Below, piece by piece: positions 27,119 to 36,437 of a DNA stretch of 64,000 nucleotides (the first letter of the stretch is position 1; each line of letters starts with the position of its first letter). The DNA comes from Pseudomonadota bacterium (lineage in GTDB: Bacteria; Pseudomonadota; Alphaproteobacteria; Rhizobiales; Devosiaceae): the NCBI GenBank assembly GCA_023391095.1, contig JAEWBN010000013.1:124001-188000 (forward strand). The letters run 5' to 3'. The notes under the pieces are model-generated. The model did not search any database, was not told the DNA's origin, and saw nothing but the letters and a program-made list of their open reading frames with translations. The translations under genes were made by a program, and so were the position numbers.

Positions 27119-29698
27119 ATGCCCGCCAAGGCGCAGGACCTGCTCCGCGACTACAAGGCGAAGCGGAACTTCGCCAAGACGCAGGAGCCTTCCGGAGCTC
27201 AACCGAAAGTCGGCAAGAACGCGCGCGGCTCCTTTGTGGTGCAAAAACACGACGCCACGCGCCTCCATTTCGATTTCCGCATCGAGCTTGATGGCGTGCT
27301 GAAAAGCTGGGCGGTGAACAAGGGCCCGTCCAACAACCCCGCCGACAAGCGGCTTGCCGTACGGGTCGAAGATCACCCGCTTGAATACGGGACCTTCGAA
27401 GGCACGATCCCCGAGGGCGAATATGGCGGGGGCACCGTCATGCTCTGGGACCGGGGCACCTGGGAGCCGATTGGTGACGCCCATGAGGGGCTCGAAAAGG
27501 GCGACCTCAAGATGAGGCTTTTCGGCGAGCGCATGAAGGGGGAGTGGGTCCTTGTCCATATGAAGGGCCGCGATACCAAGCGCCGCAATGCGCCGGACCG
27601 TGAAAACTGGCTACTCATAAAGCATCGCGACGGCACGGAGCGCGACAAGGATACGCTCACCACCCGCTTTACCCGGTCCGTTGCAACCGGTCGCGACTTC
27701 AAGGCCATTGCATTAGGCGTCGAGCCGCAAAAGAAATCCAAGGTTCCAGCCAAGGCCGTCTGGCACTCCGATGAGGAGGAGGCGGAAAAAGCGGACCAGA
27801 AGACCCGCAGCCCGGCCCGGTCCAAACCAGGCAAGACGCCCGAATTCCGCCCGGTCCAACTCGCGACGCTCGTCGACACCGTCCCCTCAGGGGACAAGTG
27901 GCTTTTCGAGATGAAGTATGACGGTTACCGCTGCCTGGCATCCGTCGCCGGTGACAGCGTGCGGCTCTTTACCCGCAATGGGCTCGACTGGACCGAGCAG
28001 TTCGGCGCGCTGGTCGAGCCCTTGCAGAAGCTCAAGATCGGCTCGGCGCTGATCGACGGCGAGATCTGCGCTTTCGACGCCAAGGGCCGCACTGATTTCA
28101 CCACGCTCAAGAACACGCTTTCGAGCGGTGGCCGGCTGGAATATTTCGCCTTCGACCTGCTCGAAGCCAATGGCAAGGATCTCAGCAAACTGCCGCTGCT
28201 CGAGCGCAAGGCGCAGCTGGAGAAGCTCCTGGGCACCATCAGCCGCACCGATCCCGTCCAGTATTCGTCCCATGTGGCCGGCCATGGCCAGAAAGTGCTC
28301 GATGCGCTTTGCCGCGATGGGCATGAAGGTGTCATCGCCAAGCGCGCCGATGCGCCCTATCGCGGCGAGCGCAATCGAGACTGGCTCAAGATCAAGTGCA
28401 TCAAGCGGCAGGAATTCGTCATTGGCGGCTGGCGCCCGTCCGAAAAGCGTCGCGGTTTCGCCTCCCTGCTGCTTGGCTCCTATGAGGATGGCAAACTGGT
28501 CTATCGCGGGCGCGTTGGCACCGGTTTTGACCAGGACACGCTGATCGATCTGGATCAGCGCCTCGGCAAGCTGGCGCTCAAGGCCAGTCCCTTCGACGCC
28601 GTCCCCCGGGACGTCAAGCGCCTCGCCAAATGGGTGAAGCCGGAGCTTGTCGCCGAGATTGCCTTCACCGAGCTTACGGGCGACGGCATCCTGCGCCACC
28701 CCTCGTTTCTGGGTCTGCGCGGCGACAAGCCAGCCAAGGCCGTGACATTGGAGCGCGCCATGACCAATCAGACGGAAAAGGCCCCCGACAACCATTTCGA
28801 TGATGGCGAGGAGGTCGCCGAAAAGCTGGGCGTGCGCCTCACCAGTCCGGATCGGGTCGTCTTTCCGGGGCAGGGGGTCACCAAATCCGACCTCGTCGGC
28901 TATTACGAGGAAGTGGCCGAGGTCATGCTCCCCCATGTGGGCAATCGCCCGCTGAGCCTGGTGCGCTGTCCGCAGGGCCGAACCAAGGCCTGCTTTTTCC
29001 AGAAGCACGATACCGGCGGCTTTCCCCCGCAGATCAAGTCGCTGCCTGTCGCCGAGAAAGACGGCGAACAGCAGAGCTATTTCTATGTCGATGATCTGGC
29101 CGGGCTGGTCGCCGGCACGCAGATGAACGTGCTCGAATGGCACATCTGGGGTTCGCGCAACGCCAATGTGGAAAAGCCCGACCGCATGGTCTTCGACATC
29201 GATCCTGACGAGGGGCTCGATTTCGGGGCCGTCCGCGACGCCGCGCTCCATATCCGCGAACGGCTGAGTGCTCTCAAACTCGAAAGCTACCCCATGGTTT
29301 CGGGGGGCAAGGGCATCCATGTCGTGGTGCCGCTGCGGCCCCTGGCCGAGTGGGATGACGTCAAGGCCTTCTGCCGTGGCCTCGCGCAGCAGATGGCCGA
29401 GGATGAGCCGGACCGCTTTACCGCCAACCTCTCCAAGGCGCGCCGCAAGGGCCGGCTTTTCATTGACTATCTGCGTAACGAACGCGGCTCGACGGCGATT
29501 TCTCCGTGGTCCGTGCGCTCGCGGGAAGGGGCGCCCGTCGCCGTACCCATCCCCTGGGACGAGGTGCCGTCGCTGCAAAAGGCAAACGGGTTTTCGCTCG
29601 GCGCCGCTGCCGAACGGGCCAGGGAAAATGCATGGAGCGACTACTTCGATCAGAAGCAGTCGCTCACCAAGGCAATTCTCAAGAAGCTGGCGGTCTAG
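27119..29698 (+). CDS. ligD: NHEJ DNA ligase D
   Basis: A three-domain DNA end-joining enzyme of 859 residues. The order is 3'-phosphoesterase (about 10-185, 'HDATRLHFDFRIELDG'), ATP-dependent ligase (about 230-530, adenylated Lys266 in 'EMKYDGYR') and primase-type polymerase (about 565-855, metal-binding Asp693/Asp695 in 'FDIDPDE'). This PE-Lig-Pol order is usual for proteobacteria and differs from the Pol-PE-Lig order of mycobacteria. It works with Ku encoded just upstream and can trim, fill and seal breaks, which matters mostly in non-growing cells. It ends one base from the convergent DUF1134 gene. Confidence 0.96.
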   Translation: MPAKAQDLLRDYKAKRNFAKTQEPSGAQPKVGKNARGSFVVQKHDATRLHFDFRIELDGVLKSWAVNKGPSNNPADKRLAVRVEDHPLEYGTFEGTIPEGEYGGGTVMLWDRGTWEPIGDAHEGLEKGDLKMRLFGERMKGEWVLVHMKGRDTKRRNAPDRENWLLIKHRDGTERDKDTLTTRFTRSVATGRDFKAIALGVEPQKKSKVPAKAVWHSDEEEAEKADQKTRSPARSKPGKTPEFRPVQLATLVDTVPSGDKWLFEMKYDGYRCLASVAGDSVRLFTRNGLDWTEQFGALVEPLQKLKIGSALIDGEICAFDAKGRTDFTTLKNTLSSGGRLEYFAFDLLEANGKDLSKLPLLERKAQLEKLLGTISRTDPVQYSSHVAGHGQKVLDALCRDGHEGVIAKRADAPYRGERNRDWLKIKCIKRQEFVIGGWRPSEKRRGFASLLLGSYEDGKLVYRGRVGTGFDQDTLIDLDQRLGKLALKASPFDAVPRDVKRLAKWVKPELVAEIAFTELTGDGILRHPSFLGLRGDKPAKAVTLERAMTNQTEKAPDNHFDDGEEVAEKLGVRLTSPDRVVFPGQGVTKSDLVGYYEEVAEVMLPHVGNRPLSLVRCPQGRTKACFFQKHDTGGFPPQIKSLPVAEKDGEQQSYFYVDDLAGLVAGTQMNVLEWHIWGSRNANVEKPDRMVFDIDPDEGLDFGAVRDAALHIRERLSALKLESYPMVSGGKGIHVVVPLRPLAEWDDVKAFCRGLAQQMAEDEPDRFTANLSKARRKGRLFIDYLRNERGSTAISPWSVRSREGAPVAVPIPWDEVPSLQKANGFSLGAAAERARENAWSDYFDQKQSLTKAILKKLAV

Positions 29699-29699
29699 G

Positions 29700-30266
29700 T
29701 CAGAACGGGTTCCAGGTCGGCTGGTTGGTGAAGTTGAGGTAGCCGACATTGATGCCGAGGCGCGCGCCGACACCGGAGCGGATGGGCACGATGACCACAT
29801 TGCCGCGCTTCACCACGGTCATGCCAAAGCCGCCGAGCACATAGGCCGACCCATCGACACCGGGATAGCGGCCCAGCACGTCCTGGATCTGGTTGAGGTT
29901 GTAGACCAGCATCATGACCTTGGAGCCGTCGCCGCCCACGTCAAAGCCAATGCTGGGCCCCTGCCAGTAAAGCGCATACTGCCCGGCATTGCGGGTATAG
30001 AGCGTGCCCTCGCCATACTTGGCGCCCAGGATCAGGGCGCCCCCGGCTTCCTCGCCCAGGACATAGCCGTTGGGAAGGCCGAACTGGCCCACGGCCCGTT
30101 CCACCACCGAAGCCAGCCCCTGGGCGGCCGAACCGAAAAAGCTGCGGCCGCTTTCGACCAGTTCTTCACCTGAAAAGGTGTCGCTGAGCGAGCCCTGCGC
30201 CAAGGCGGCCGGCGCTGCCATCAGGGTGGCGAGCAGGGCAAAGAGCTGGATTAGAGGCTTGAACAT
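29700..30266 (-). CDS. DUF1134 (EipA-like) envelope protein
   Basis: A 188-residue secreted protein. It has a signal peptide (residues 1-23, 'ALLATLMAAPAALAQ') and a single DUF1134 domain with the typical 'GLASVVERAVGQFGLPNGYVLGEEAGGA' and 'YWQGPSIGFDVGGDGSK' segments. The Brucella member, EipA, is a small periplasmic protein needed for envelope integrity; the same role is inferred here. It is monocistronic and convergent with ligD. Confidence 0.85.
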   Translation of the reverse strand: MFKPLIQLFALLATLMAAPAALAQGSLSDTFSGEELVESGRSFFGSAAQGLASVVERAVGQFGLPNGYVLGEEAGGALILGAKYGEGTLYTRNAGQYALYWQGPSIGFDVGGDGSKVMMLVYNLNQIQDVLGRYPGVDGSAYVLGGFGMTVVKRGNVVIVPIRSGVGARLGINVGYLNFTNQPTWNPF

Positions 30267-30356
30267 GATTGGTACTCCCTGGGCTGCCGGGCGGTTACGA
30301 AGACCTTAAGGTCTTGTGGCGCACAACTGTGCCGCCGACATGCCGATCATGCACCG

Positions 30357-30857
30357 ATGATGAAGCAAACCTCTAAACAAATCTTAACCATGATTGCCAT
30401 CTTGCTGCCGCTGTCCGGCCTTGTTGCCGCCACGGTTGAGCCGGTGCGGGCGCAGTCCGTGGTAACGCTGGTGCTGACTGATCCCCTGACCGGCATTGCC
30501 ATCGAAGGCATGGATCCGGTCTCCTATTTCACCGAGCCCGCTCCCCTGCCGGGGCGTCCGGAGCTTGAATATGTCTGGCAGGGTGCGCCGTGGCTTTTCG
30601 CTACCCAGGCCAATCTCGACATTTTCAAGCGGCATCCGGAAATCTACGCACCCCAGTTTGGCGGCCACGGAGCGATGAGCATGTCGCGCGGCTTTCTGTC
30701 CGATGCCGACCCGGACATCTACCTCGTCCACAAGCAGCGCCTTTACCTCTTCTACTCCGCCTCCAACCGCGAGGCCTTTCGCCTCGCGCCCGATGCTGCG
30801 GCGCTCAAGGCCGAGGAGCATTGGCAGGTTTTGTCCAAAACGCTCTCGACCCGGTAG
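30357..30857 (+). CDS. YHS-domain exported protein
   Basis: A 166-residue protein. The N-terminal hydrophobic segment (about 8-32) looks like a signal peptide or anchor. A YHS domain follows: 'GIAIEGMDPVSYF', 'YVWQGAPWLFATQANLDIFKRHPEIYAPQFGGHGA' and 'LYLFYSASNREAF'. YHS domains in exported proteins are linked to metal or redox handling, but the function is not established. It starts at one of two adjacent ATGs at 30357/30360. chpT follows 58 bases later on the same strand. Confidence 0.8.
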   Translation: MMKQTSKQILTMIAILLPLSGLVAATVEPVRAQSVVTLVLTDPLTGIAIEGMDPVSYFTEPAPLPGRPELEYVWQGAPWLFATQANLDIFKRHPEIYAPQFGGHGAMSMSRGFLSDADPDIYLVHKQRLYLFYSASNREAFRLAPDAAALKAEEHWQVLSKTLSTR

Positions 30858-30915
30858 TGCGTGGGAAAAACGCACTCTATTGTCCCCCTTACTGATTCCC
30901 TCTGGAGATACGCAC

Positions 30916-31590
30916 ATGGCCGACATCATCGAGCTTCAGGCGACCGATCTTGCCGCAATGCTCTGCTCGCGGGTGTGCCACGATCTCATCAATCCCATCG
31001 GCGCCATCGGCAATGGGCTCGAAGTGCTTGCCGACCCCAATCAGGGCGAAATGGCCGAAGGCGCGCGCGACCTCATCGCCAGCGCTGCCAAGCAGAGCCG
31101 GGCCAAGCTCGAATTTGCCCGCCTGGCCTATGGCGCGTCTTCGACCGCCGGCACCGATATCGACACCCGCGAATGCGAGCGCGTCGCGCGTATCCTTTTC
31201 GATATCGAAAAGGCCGACCTTGAATGGAATGTGCCGCTGATCCTCCTGCCCAAGCACAAGGCCAAGCTCTTCATGAACATGCTGCTGATCGCAGCGGGCT
31301 CGGTGCCGCGCGGCGGCGTCGTCACTGCCTCGATCACCGGCCCGGCCGGCGAAGAAAAGTTCGAGTTCACGTCCAGGAGCGATCCGGAAAAGCGGCAGAA
31401 GACGCTAGTGCCCTCCGGGGCGGCGGGCCTGCTTTCCGGCATGCCTGAAGAGGGCTCGGTCGATGCGCGGGGCATCCAGCCCTTCTACACCGGCCTTTTG
31501 GCGCGCATGACCAAGATGGACATCACCATCGGGCTCGAAAACGACGTCTTTTTCTTTACCGCCGTTCCCCAGCCCGCATCGGCAGAATAG
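30916..31590 (+). CDS. chpT: Histidine phosphotransferase ChpT
   Basis: A 224-residue phosphotransferase that passes phosphate from the CckA hybrid kinase to CtrA (and to CpdR) in the alphaproteobacterial cell-cycle circuit. The phospho-accepting His22 is in 'LCSRVCHDLINPIGAIGNGLEVL', which forms the dimerisation and phosphotransfer helix. The degenerate kinase-like C-terminal domain lacks ATP-binding boxes, as expected. A GGAG lies eight bases before the ATG. A CheY-like regulator follows directly and ctrA is 2.5 kb away. Confidence 0.92.
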   Translation: MADIIELQATDLAAMLCSRVCHDLINPIGAIGNGLEVLADPNQGEMAEGARDLIASAAKQSRAKLEFARLAYGASSTAGTDIDTRECERVARILFDIEKADLEWNVPLILLPKHKAKLFMNMLLIAAGSVPRGGVVTASITGPAGEEKFEFTSRSDPEKRQKTLVPSGAAGLLSGMPEEGSVDARGIQPFYTGLLARMTKMDITIGLENDVFFFTAVPQPASAE

Positions 31591-31668
31591 TTGGCGTCCC
31601 GCTAACCATTCCCCAACCAGTTCGGGCCATAGTGGTGGGAGCGTCCACCACTGCCTGGGGGCATTTCC

Positions 31669-32040
31669 ATGCCGACCTGCCTGATTGTCGATGATTCCAG
31701 CGTCGTTCGCAAAGTCGCGCGCCGCATCCTGGAAGATCTCGACTACACGGTGGACGAGGCCGAGGATGGCCAGGAGGCCATCGACAAGTGCCGCCAGACC
31801 ATGCCGGATGCCATCCTGCTCGACTGGCAGATGCCGATCATGAGCGGCATTGAATTCCTCAAGCTGCTGCGCGGCTATGTGGGCGGCGAAAAGCCTTATG
31901 TGGTGTATTGCACGGTCGAAAATGACATCGGCGCCATAGCCATGTCGCGCAAGGCCGGGGCGGACGACCATATCCTCAAGCCCTTCGACCGGCCGCTTCT
32001 GGAAAGCAAGTTCGACCGGAAATTCCCCGCCGCAGCCTAA
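31669..32040 (+). CDS. CheY-like single-domain response regulator
   Basis: A 123-residue receiver domain with no output domain. All phosphorylation residues are present: Asp8/Asp9, acceptor Asp52 in 'AILLDWQMP', Thr82 in 'YCTVEND' and Lys104 in 'ILKPFDR'. Proteins of this type lie next to chpT in many alphaproteobacteria. The phosphodonor and partner are unknown; it may compete with CtrA for ChpT phosphate or act on the motor. It overlaps the convergent sigma-factor gene by four bases at the end. Confidence 0.85.
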   Translation: MPTCLIVDDSSVVRKVARRILEDLDYTVDEAEDGQEAIDKCRQTMPDAILLDWQMPIMSGIEFLKLLRGYVGGEKPYVVYCTVENDIGAIAMSRKAGADDHILKPFDRPLLESKFDRKFPAAA

Positions 32041-33314
32041 CCGCGTTCGGCAGCCCTGCCGAGCAGGAAGGCTTTTTCTCTTTCATTGCGGGTCAGCTCC
32101 GCGGCCCGGCGGAATTGCTCGCTCGCTTCCTCGTGCCGGCCAAGCTTGCGCAGCAGATCGCCGCGCACTCCATAGAGCAGGTGATAGTTGGCCAGCACCG
32201 GTGAGGCCTGCAGCGCGTCGACCAGGGGCAGGGCAGCCTGAGGCCCCTGTGCCATGGAAACGGCAACTGCCCGGTTGAGTTCGATGACCGGCGAGGGTGT
32301 CACCTGGTTGAGCAGGCCGTAAAGGGCAGCGATCTGGCCCCAGTCGGTCTGGTCCGACTTCAGCGCGCGGGCATGACAGGCCGCTATGGCAGCCTGCAAG
32401 GTATAGGGTCCGGCGATGCCGCCCAGATTTTGTGCGCGCGCAAGGCCCTCAAGGCCGCGGCGGATCAACAACTGGTCCCAAAGGGCGCGGTTCTGGTCGG
32501 GCAGGAGCACCGGCTCGCCCTGGGCATTGGTGCGTGCGCCGCTGCGCGAATGCTGCAATTCCATCAGCGCCAGGAGGCCATGGGCTTCCGGCTCCTCCGG
32601 CATCAGTCCAACCAAAATGCGGCCCATCCGCATGGCTTCCTCGCAGAGCTGCGGGCGCATCCAGTCCTCGCCCGCCGTGGCCGAATAGCCTTCGTTGAAA
32701 ATCAGGTAGAGCACGCCCAGCACCGAAGCGATGCGCTCTTCCCGGTCTTCGCCGCGCGGCACTTCGAAGGGAATGCCGGCATCGGCAATGGTTCGCTTGG
32801 CGCGCACGATGCGCTGGCCGATTGCGGTGTCCTGCGCGAGAAAGGCGCGCGCTATTTCCTCGGTGGTGAGCCCGCCGATGAGGCGCAGGGTCAGCGCCAC
32901 CCGGCTTTCAGGCGGCAGGATGGGGTGGCAGGAGGTAAAGATCAGTCGCAGGAGGTCGTCGCCGATATCGTCGTCCAGCGCCTCAACCATGGCGGACTCG
33001 TGGTCGGGCGCGGCGGCGTCCATGTCCTTGCCGATGCAGTCGAGCTTTGCGGCGGCCATCTTGCGATGGCGGAAATAGTCGATGGCCTTGCGCTTGCCGG
33101 CCTGCATCAACCAGGCGCCCGGATTGCGCGGCACACCCGTCTCCGGCCAGGCCCGCAGAGCGGCCATCAGGGCGTCCTGCGCCAGTTCTTCGGCGAGCGA
33201 GATATCGCGCACCATGCGAGTCAGCCCGGCAATGACGCGGGCCTGTTCCACCCGCCACACAGCCGCAATGGCCCGGTCGGTTTCGGTACGGTCGCTCATT
33301 GGTCTGTGGTGCAC
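32037..33314 (-). CDS. ECF sigma factor with C-terminal DUF6596/TPR-like extension (ECF42-type)
   Basis: A 425-residue sigma factor. Regions 2 and 4 of an extracytoplasmic-function sigma factor fill about 1-185 ('LAEELAQDALMAALRAWP', 'LTTEEIARAFLAQDTAIGQRIVRAKR'). A helical C-terminal extension (DUF6596, about 190-420, including 'FNEGYSATAGEDW') characterises group ECF42. Such factors are normally encoded beside a YCII/DGPF-domain protein, but none is adjacent here. The start used is GTG at 33312-33314, ten bases after AGGAGG; an ATG 15 bases downstream is the alternative. Confidence 0.88.
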   Translation of the reverse strand: MHHRPMSDRTETDRAIAAVWRVEQARVIAGLTRMVRDISLAEELAQDALMAALRAWPETGVPRNPGAWLMQAGKRKAIDYFRHRKMAAAKLDCIGKDMDAAAPDHESAMVEALDDDIGDDLLRLIFTSCHPILPPESRVALTLRLIGGLTTEEIARAFLAQDTAIGQRIVRAKRTIADAGIPFEVPRGEDREERIASVLGVLYLIFNEGYSATAGEDWMRPQLCEEAMRMGRILVGLMPEEPEAHGLLALMELQHSRSGARTNAQGEPVLLPDQNRALWDQLLIRRGLEGLARAQNLGGIAGPYTLQAAIAACHARALKSDQTDWGQIAALYGLLNQVTPSPVIELNRAVAVSMAQGPQAALPLVDALQASPVLANYHLLYGVRGDLLRKLGRHEEASEQFRRAAELTRNEREKAFLLGRAAERG

Positions 33315-33368
33315 ATGCCATCACCCTCCTGACGGCCCAGTCTAGCAGAATTCGACACGCTCACACAA

Positions 33369-33395
33369 AAGCCCCGCGCTTGCGGCACGGGGCTT
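33369..33395 (-). terminator. Rho-independent terminator of ctrA
   Basis: The stem AAGCCCCG / CGGGGCTT has an 11-base loop and is followed on the minus strand by TTTTGTG. It lies 25 bases past the ctrA stop. Confidence 0.8.
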
Positions 33396-33419
33396 GAGAT
33401 TGTCGCGATGGAGAAGGGC

Positions 33420-34127
<708 letters not shown>

Positions 34128-34294
34128 TATATTCCCCTTGTCATTCGTTCCTGCTGGAACCTGCGGAAGGCAAGGCCAGTTTGCCTTTCCCGCTCCAACC
34201 CTACTGGATATGACTGAAGCCTAAGCCCAACTAGTTAACAAAGTTTAATTCTGATCCGCAATACGCAAACGACGGTAACGTGAATTTATGTTAA

Positions 34295-34313
34295 ATCATT
34301 GAAATTCAATGAT
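34295..34313. promoter_or_regulatory. 19-bp perfect palindrome, operator-like
   Basis: ATCATTGAA-A-TTCAATGAT is a perfect 9-1-9 inverted repeat in the AT-rich core between ctrA and fliI, about 168 bases before the ctrA start. Its size and symmetry suggest a site for a dimeric DNA-binding protein. The binder is unknown. Confidence 0.65.
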
Positions 34314-34363
34314 AAATGCCCCATAAAATTCTTAAAGCAGAACATTAAGAAAGCGTGCCAACC

Positions 34364-34506
34364 GACTCTACGGACTCAAGCAATCGGGGCTTTTGGGGAG
34401 GTTTCGGCTGGGAGGTGGCGCAGGGCGCAATTCGCCGATCATCACTGCCAATAGCGCTTTTGAGTTAACGATCGGTTACGCTCTGATTCGAGAACCGGTA
34501 CGATTC
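34364..34506. promoter_or_regulatory. Cluster of four GANTC (CcrM) methylation sites
   Basis: GACTC at 34364 and 34373, and GATTC at 34485 and 34502. GANTC is the target of the cell-cycle methyltransferase CcrM. In Caulobacter the methylation state of the ctrA promoter controls its firing. Confidence 0.65.
34465..34479. promoter_or_regulatory. CtrA-like box upstream of fliI
   Basis: TTAA-CGATCGG-TTAC matches TTAA-N7-TTAA at seven of eight positions, 97 bases before the fliI start. Confidence 0.5.
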
Positions 34507-34575
34507 GAGTGGTCGCGGAAACCATAACGGCTGCGCGGCGCCCCGGCACCAACATTCGGAACCCCTGCGGACGCC

Positions 34576-35904
34576 ATGAAGGCATTGATCTCGGCCATTG
34601 ATGCTATCGAAGAGGTTGAAGTCTTCGGACGGGTCAAATCCGTCCAGGGCCTTCTGATCGAAGTGATCGGTCCGGTGCGCGAATTGCGCGTCGGCGGACG
34701 CGTGATGATCGAGACCAGCGAACGCAAGCACCTGGCCGCCGAGATCATCGGCTTTCGCGATGGTCATGCCCTCTGCCTTCCCTTTGGCGAATTGAGCGGC
34801 GTGCGGCTCGGCTGCAAGGCAGTGTTCCGCCGGCATGACGGGGCGGTCAATCCATCCGACGGCTGGCTGGGCCGGGTGGTCAATGCCAATGGCTATCCGA
34901 TCGACGGCAAGGGTCCACTGATGCGCGGCGCCGTCTCCTATCCGTTGCGCCAGTCGCCCTTGGCCGCCCATGACCGCACCCGCGTCGGCGACCCCATTGA
35001 ACTGGGCGTGCGCTGCCTCAATACCTTTACCACCATGTGCGAAGGCCAGCGCATGGGCATCTTTGCCGGCTCGGGCGTGGGCAAGTCGGTCCTCATGTCC
35101 ATGCTGGCGCGCAATACCGATGTGGATGTCTCGGTGATCGGCCTGATCGGCGAGCGGGGCCGCGAAGTGCACGAATTCATCCAGGAATATCTGGGTGAGG
35201 AGGGCCTGGCCCGCGCGGTGGTCGTTGTCGCCACCAGTGATGAAGCCGCGCTGATGCGCCGGCAGGCCGCCTACCTTTCCATGGCCCTGTCCGAATATTT
35301 CCGCGATTCCGGCCGGCGCGTGCTGTGCATGATGGATAGTCTCACCCGCTTCGCCATGGCGCAGCGCGAGATCGGTCTTGCCATCGGGGAGCCGCCCACC
35401 GCCAAGGGCTATCCCCCTACGGTTTTCACAGAATTGCCACGATTGCTCGAACGGGCGGGGCCGGGCATGCCGGACTCCGGCTCCATTACCGGACTATTTA
35501 CCGTTTTGGTGGAAGGTGATGATCACAATGAGCCTATTGCCGATGCCGTGCGCGGCATTCTCGATGGGCACATCGTAATGGAGCGCGGCATTGCCGAACG
35601 GGGGCGTTACCCGGCCGTCAATGTGCTCCGGTCCATCTCGCGGACCATGCCAGGATGCGTGCCGGAAGAGGTCCGGCCAACTCTGGCGAGGGCGCGGGAG
35701 CTCATGTCCATCTTTTCGGACATGGAGGAACTGATCCGGCTGGGGGCTTACCGGAAAGGGTCAGATCCAAATGTGGACCGCGCGATCGCCATTTATCCGC
35801 GGCTGGAGGCTTTTTTGGGCCAAAGGCGGGATGAGGTGACCTCGATTGGCGAAGGCTATGCCGAACTCGCCGGGATCGTGGCCGAGGCGGACGCGGGGAA
35901 CTGA
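34576..35904 (+). CDS. fliI: Flagellar export ATPase FliI
   Basis: A 442-residue ATPase of the flagellar type III export gate, related to the F1 beta subunit. Walker A is 'FAGSGVGKSVLMSM' near residue 165. 'LIGERGREVHEF' near 192 and Walker B 'VLCMMDSLTRFAMAQREIG' near 248 follow, then the catalytic-site segment 'PTAKGYPPTVFTELPRLLERAG'. It works with FliH (45181) and FliJ (next gene) to unfold and feed export substrates. It is divergent from ctrA and preceded by a CtrA-like box. Confidence 0.96.
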   Translation: MKALISAIDAIEEVEVFGRVKSVQGLLIEVIGPVRELRVGGRVMIETSERKHLAAEIIGFRDGHALCLPFGELSGVRLGCKAVFRRHDGAVNPSDGWLGRVVNANGYPIDGKGPLMRGAVSYPLRQSPLAAHDRTRVGDPIELGVRCLNTFTTMCEGQRMGIFAGSGVGKSVLMSMLARNTDVDVSVIGLIGERGREVHEFIQEYLGEEGLARAVVVVATSDEAALMRRQAAYLSMALSEYFRDSGRRVLCMMDSLTRFAMAQREIGLAIGEPPTAKGYPPTVFTELPRLLERAGPGMPDSGSITGLFTVLVEGDDHNEPIADAVRGILDGHIVMERGIAERGRYPAVNVLRSISRTMPGCVPEEVRPTLARARELMSIFSDMEELIRLGAYRKGSDPNVDRAIAIYPRLEAFLGQRRDEVTSIGEGYAELAGIVAEADAGN

Positions 35905-35961
35905 TGGGGCGGCAGTGTTTGTGCCGGTCCGGACTGACTTGATGTGTAAGGAGTACAGGTC

Positions 35962-36375
35962 TTGAAATCGCGCAGCGAGAGCCTCATCCGGCTCAAGAAG
36001 TTCCAGGTGGACGAAAAGCGCCGGCAGGTCGCGCAGATCGAGATGATGATTGCCGACTTCGAGCGCATGGCCGCCGAACTCGACCAGCAGATCGATATCG
36101 AACATAGCAAGACCGGCATTTCCGATGTTGCCCACTTTGCCTATTCCACCTTCGCCAAGGCGGCCCTGACCCGGCGCGACAACCTGCTGGCGTCAGCCGG
36201 GGACATGAAGGGAAAGCTCGAAGCCGCGCAGGATGCGCTGGCTGAAGCGCTCGAGGATCTCAAGAAGGTCGAACTGCTCGACCAGCGCGAACACCAGCGC
36301 GAGCGCGACGAGCAGAACAAGGCCGAACAGGCCGACTATGACGAAGTGGCGCGCCTGCGCTACCGCCGCCAGTAA
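35962..36375 (+). CDS. fliJ: Flagellar export protein FliJ
   Basis: A 137-residue, almost wholly helical coiled-coil protein (two long charged helices, about 5-55 and 75-130), the shape of FliJ, the stalk that links the FliI ring to the export gate FlhA. Sequence conservation in this family is low, so the call rests on size, coiled-coil nature and position 57 bases after fliI. The start is a TTG at 35962, supported by AAGGAG eight bases upstream. Confidence 0.85.
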   Translation: MKSRSESLIRLKKFQVDEKRRQVAQIEMMIADFERMAAELDQQIDIEHSKTGISDVAHFAYSTFAKAALTRRDNLLASAGDMKGKLEAAQDALAEALEDLKKVELLDQREHQRERDEQNKAEQADYDEVARLRYRRQ

Positions 36376-36394
36376 CCAGTTTCGACCAGACATG

Positions 36395-36420
36395 AAAAGG
36401 CCCGCCGAAGCGGGCCTTTT
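36395..36420. terminator. Bidirectional rho-independent terminator
   Basis: A perfect 11-bp stem AAAAGGCCCGC / GCGGGCCTTTT with a CGAA loop lies between the convergent fliJ and the PRC-barrel gene. The T-run on one strand and A-run on the other let it serve both. Confidence 0.9.
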
Positions 36421-36437
36421 GCATTAGGTGGCCAGGA

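Larger units (their letters stand above)
34128..34575. other. ctrA-fliI divergent intergenic region
   Basis: 448 bases without a gene, strikingly AT-rich in the middle. It holds a palindrome at 34295-34313, four GANTC sites between 34364 and 34506, a CtrA-like box at 34465-34479, and two TTAA pairs with non-standard spacing (N6 at 34235-34248, N9 at 34332-34348). A GTTCC-TGCT-GGAAC hairpin at 34147-34160 lies in the ctrA leader. It probably contains the ctrA and fliI promoters. Confidence 0.8.

Noticed and set aside
34235..34248. TTAA-N6-TTAA as a CtrA box before ctrA
   Set aside because: Spacing is six, not seven; the N9 pair at 34332-34348 likewise fails. Kept only as AT-rich context.
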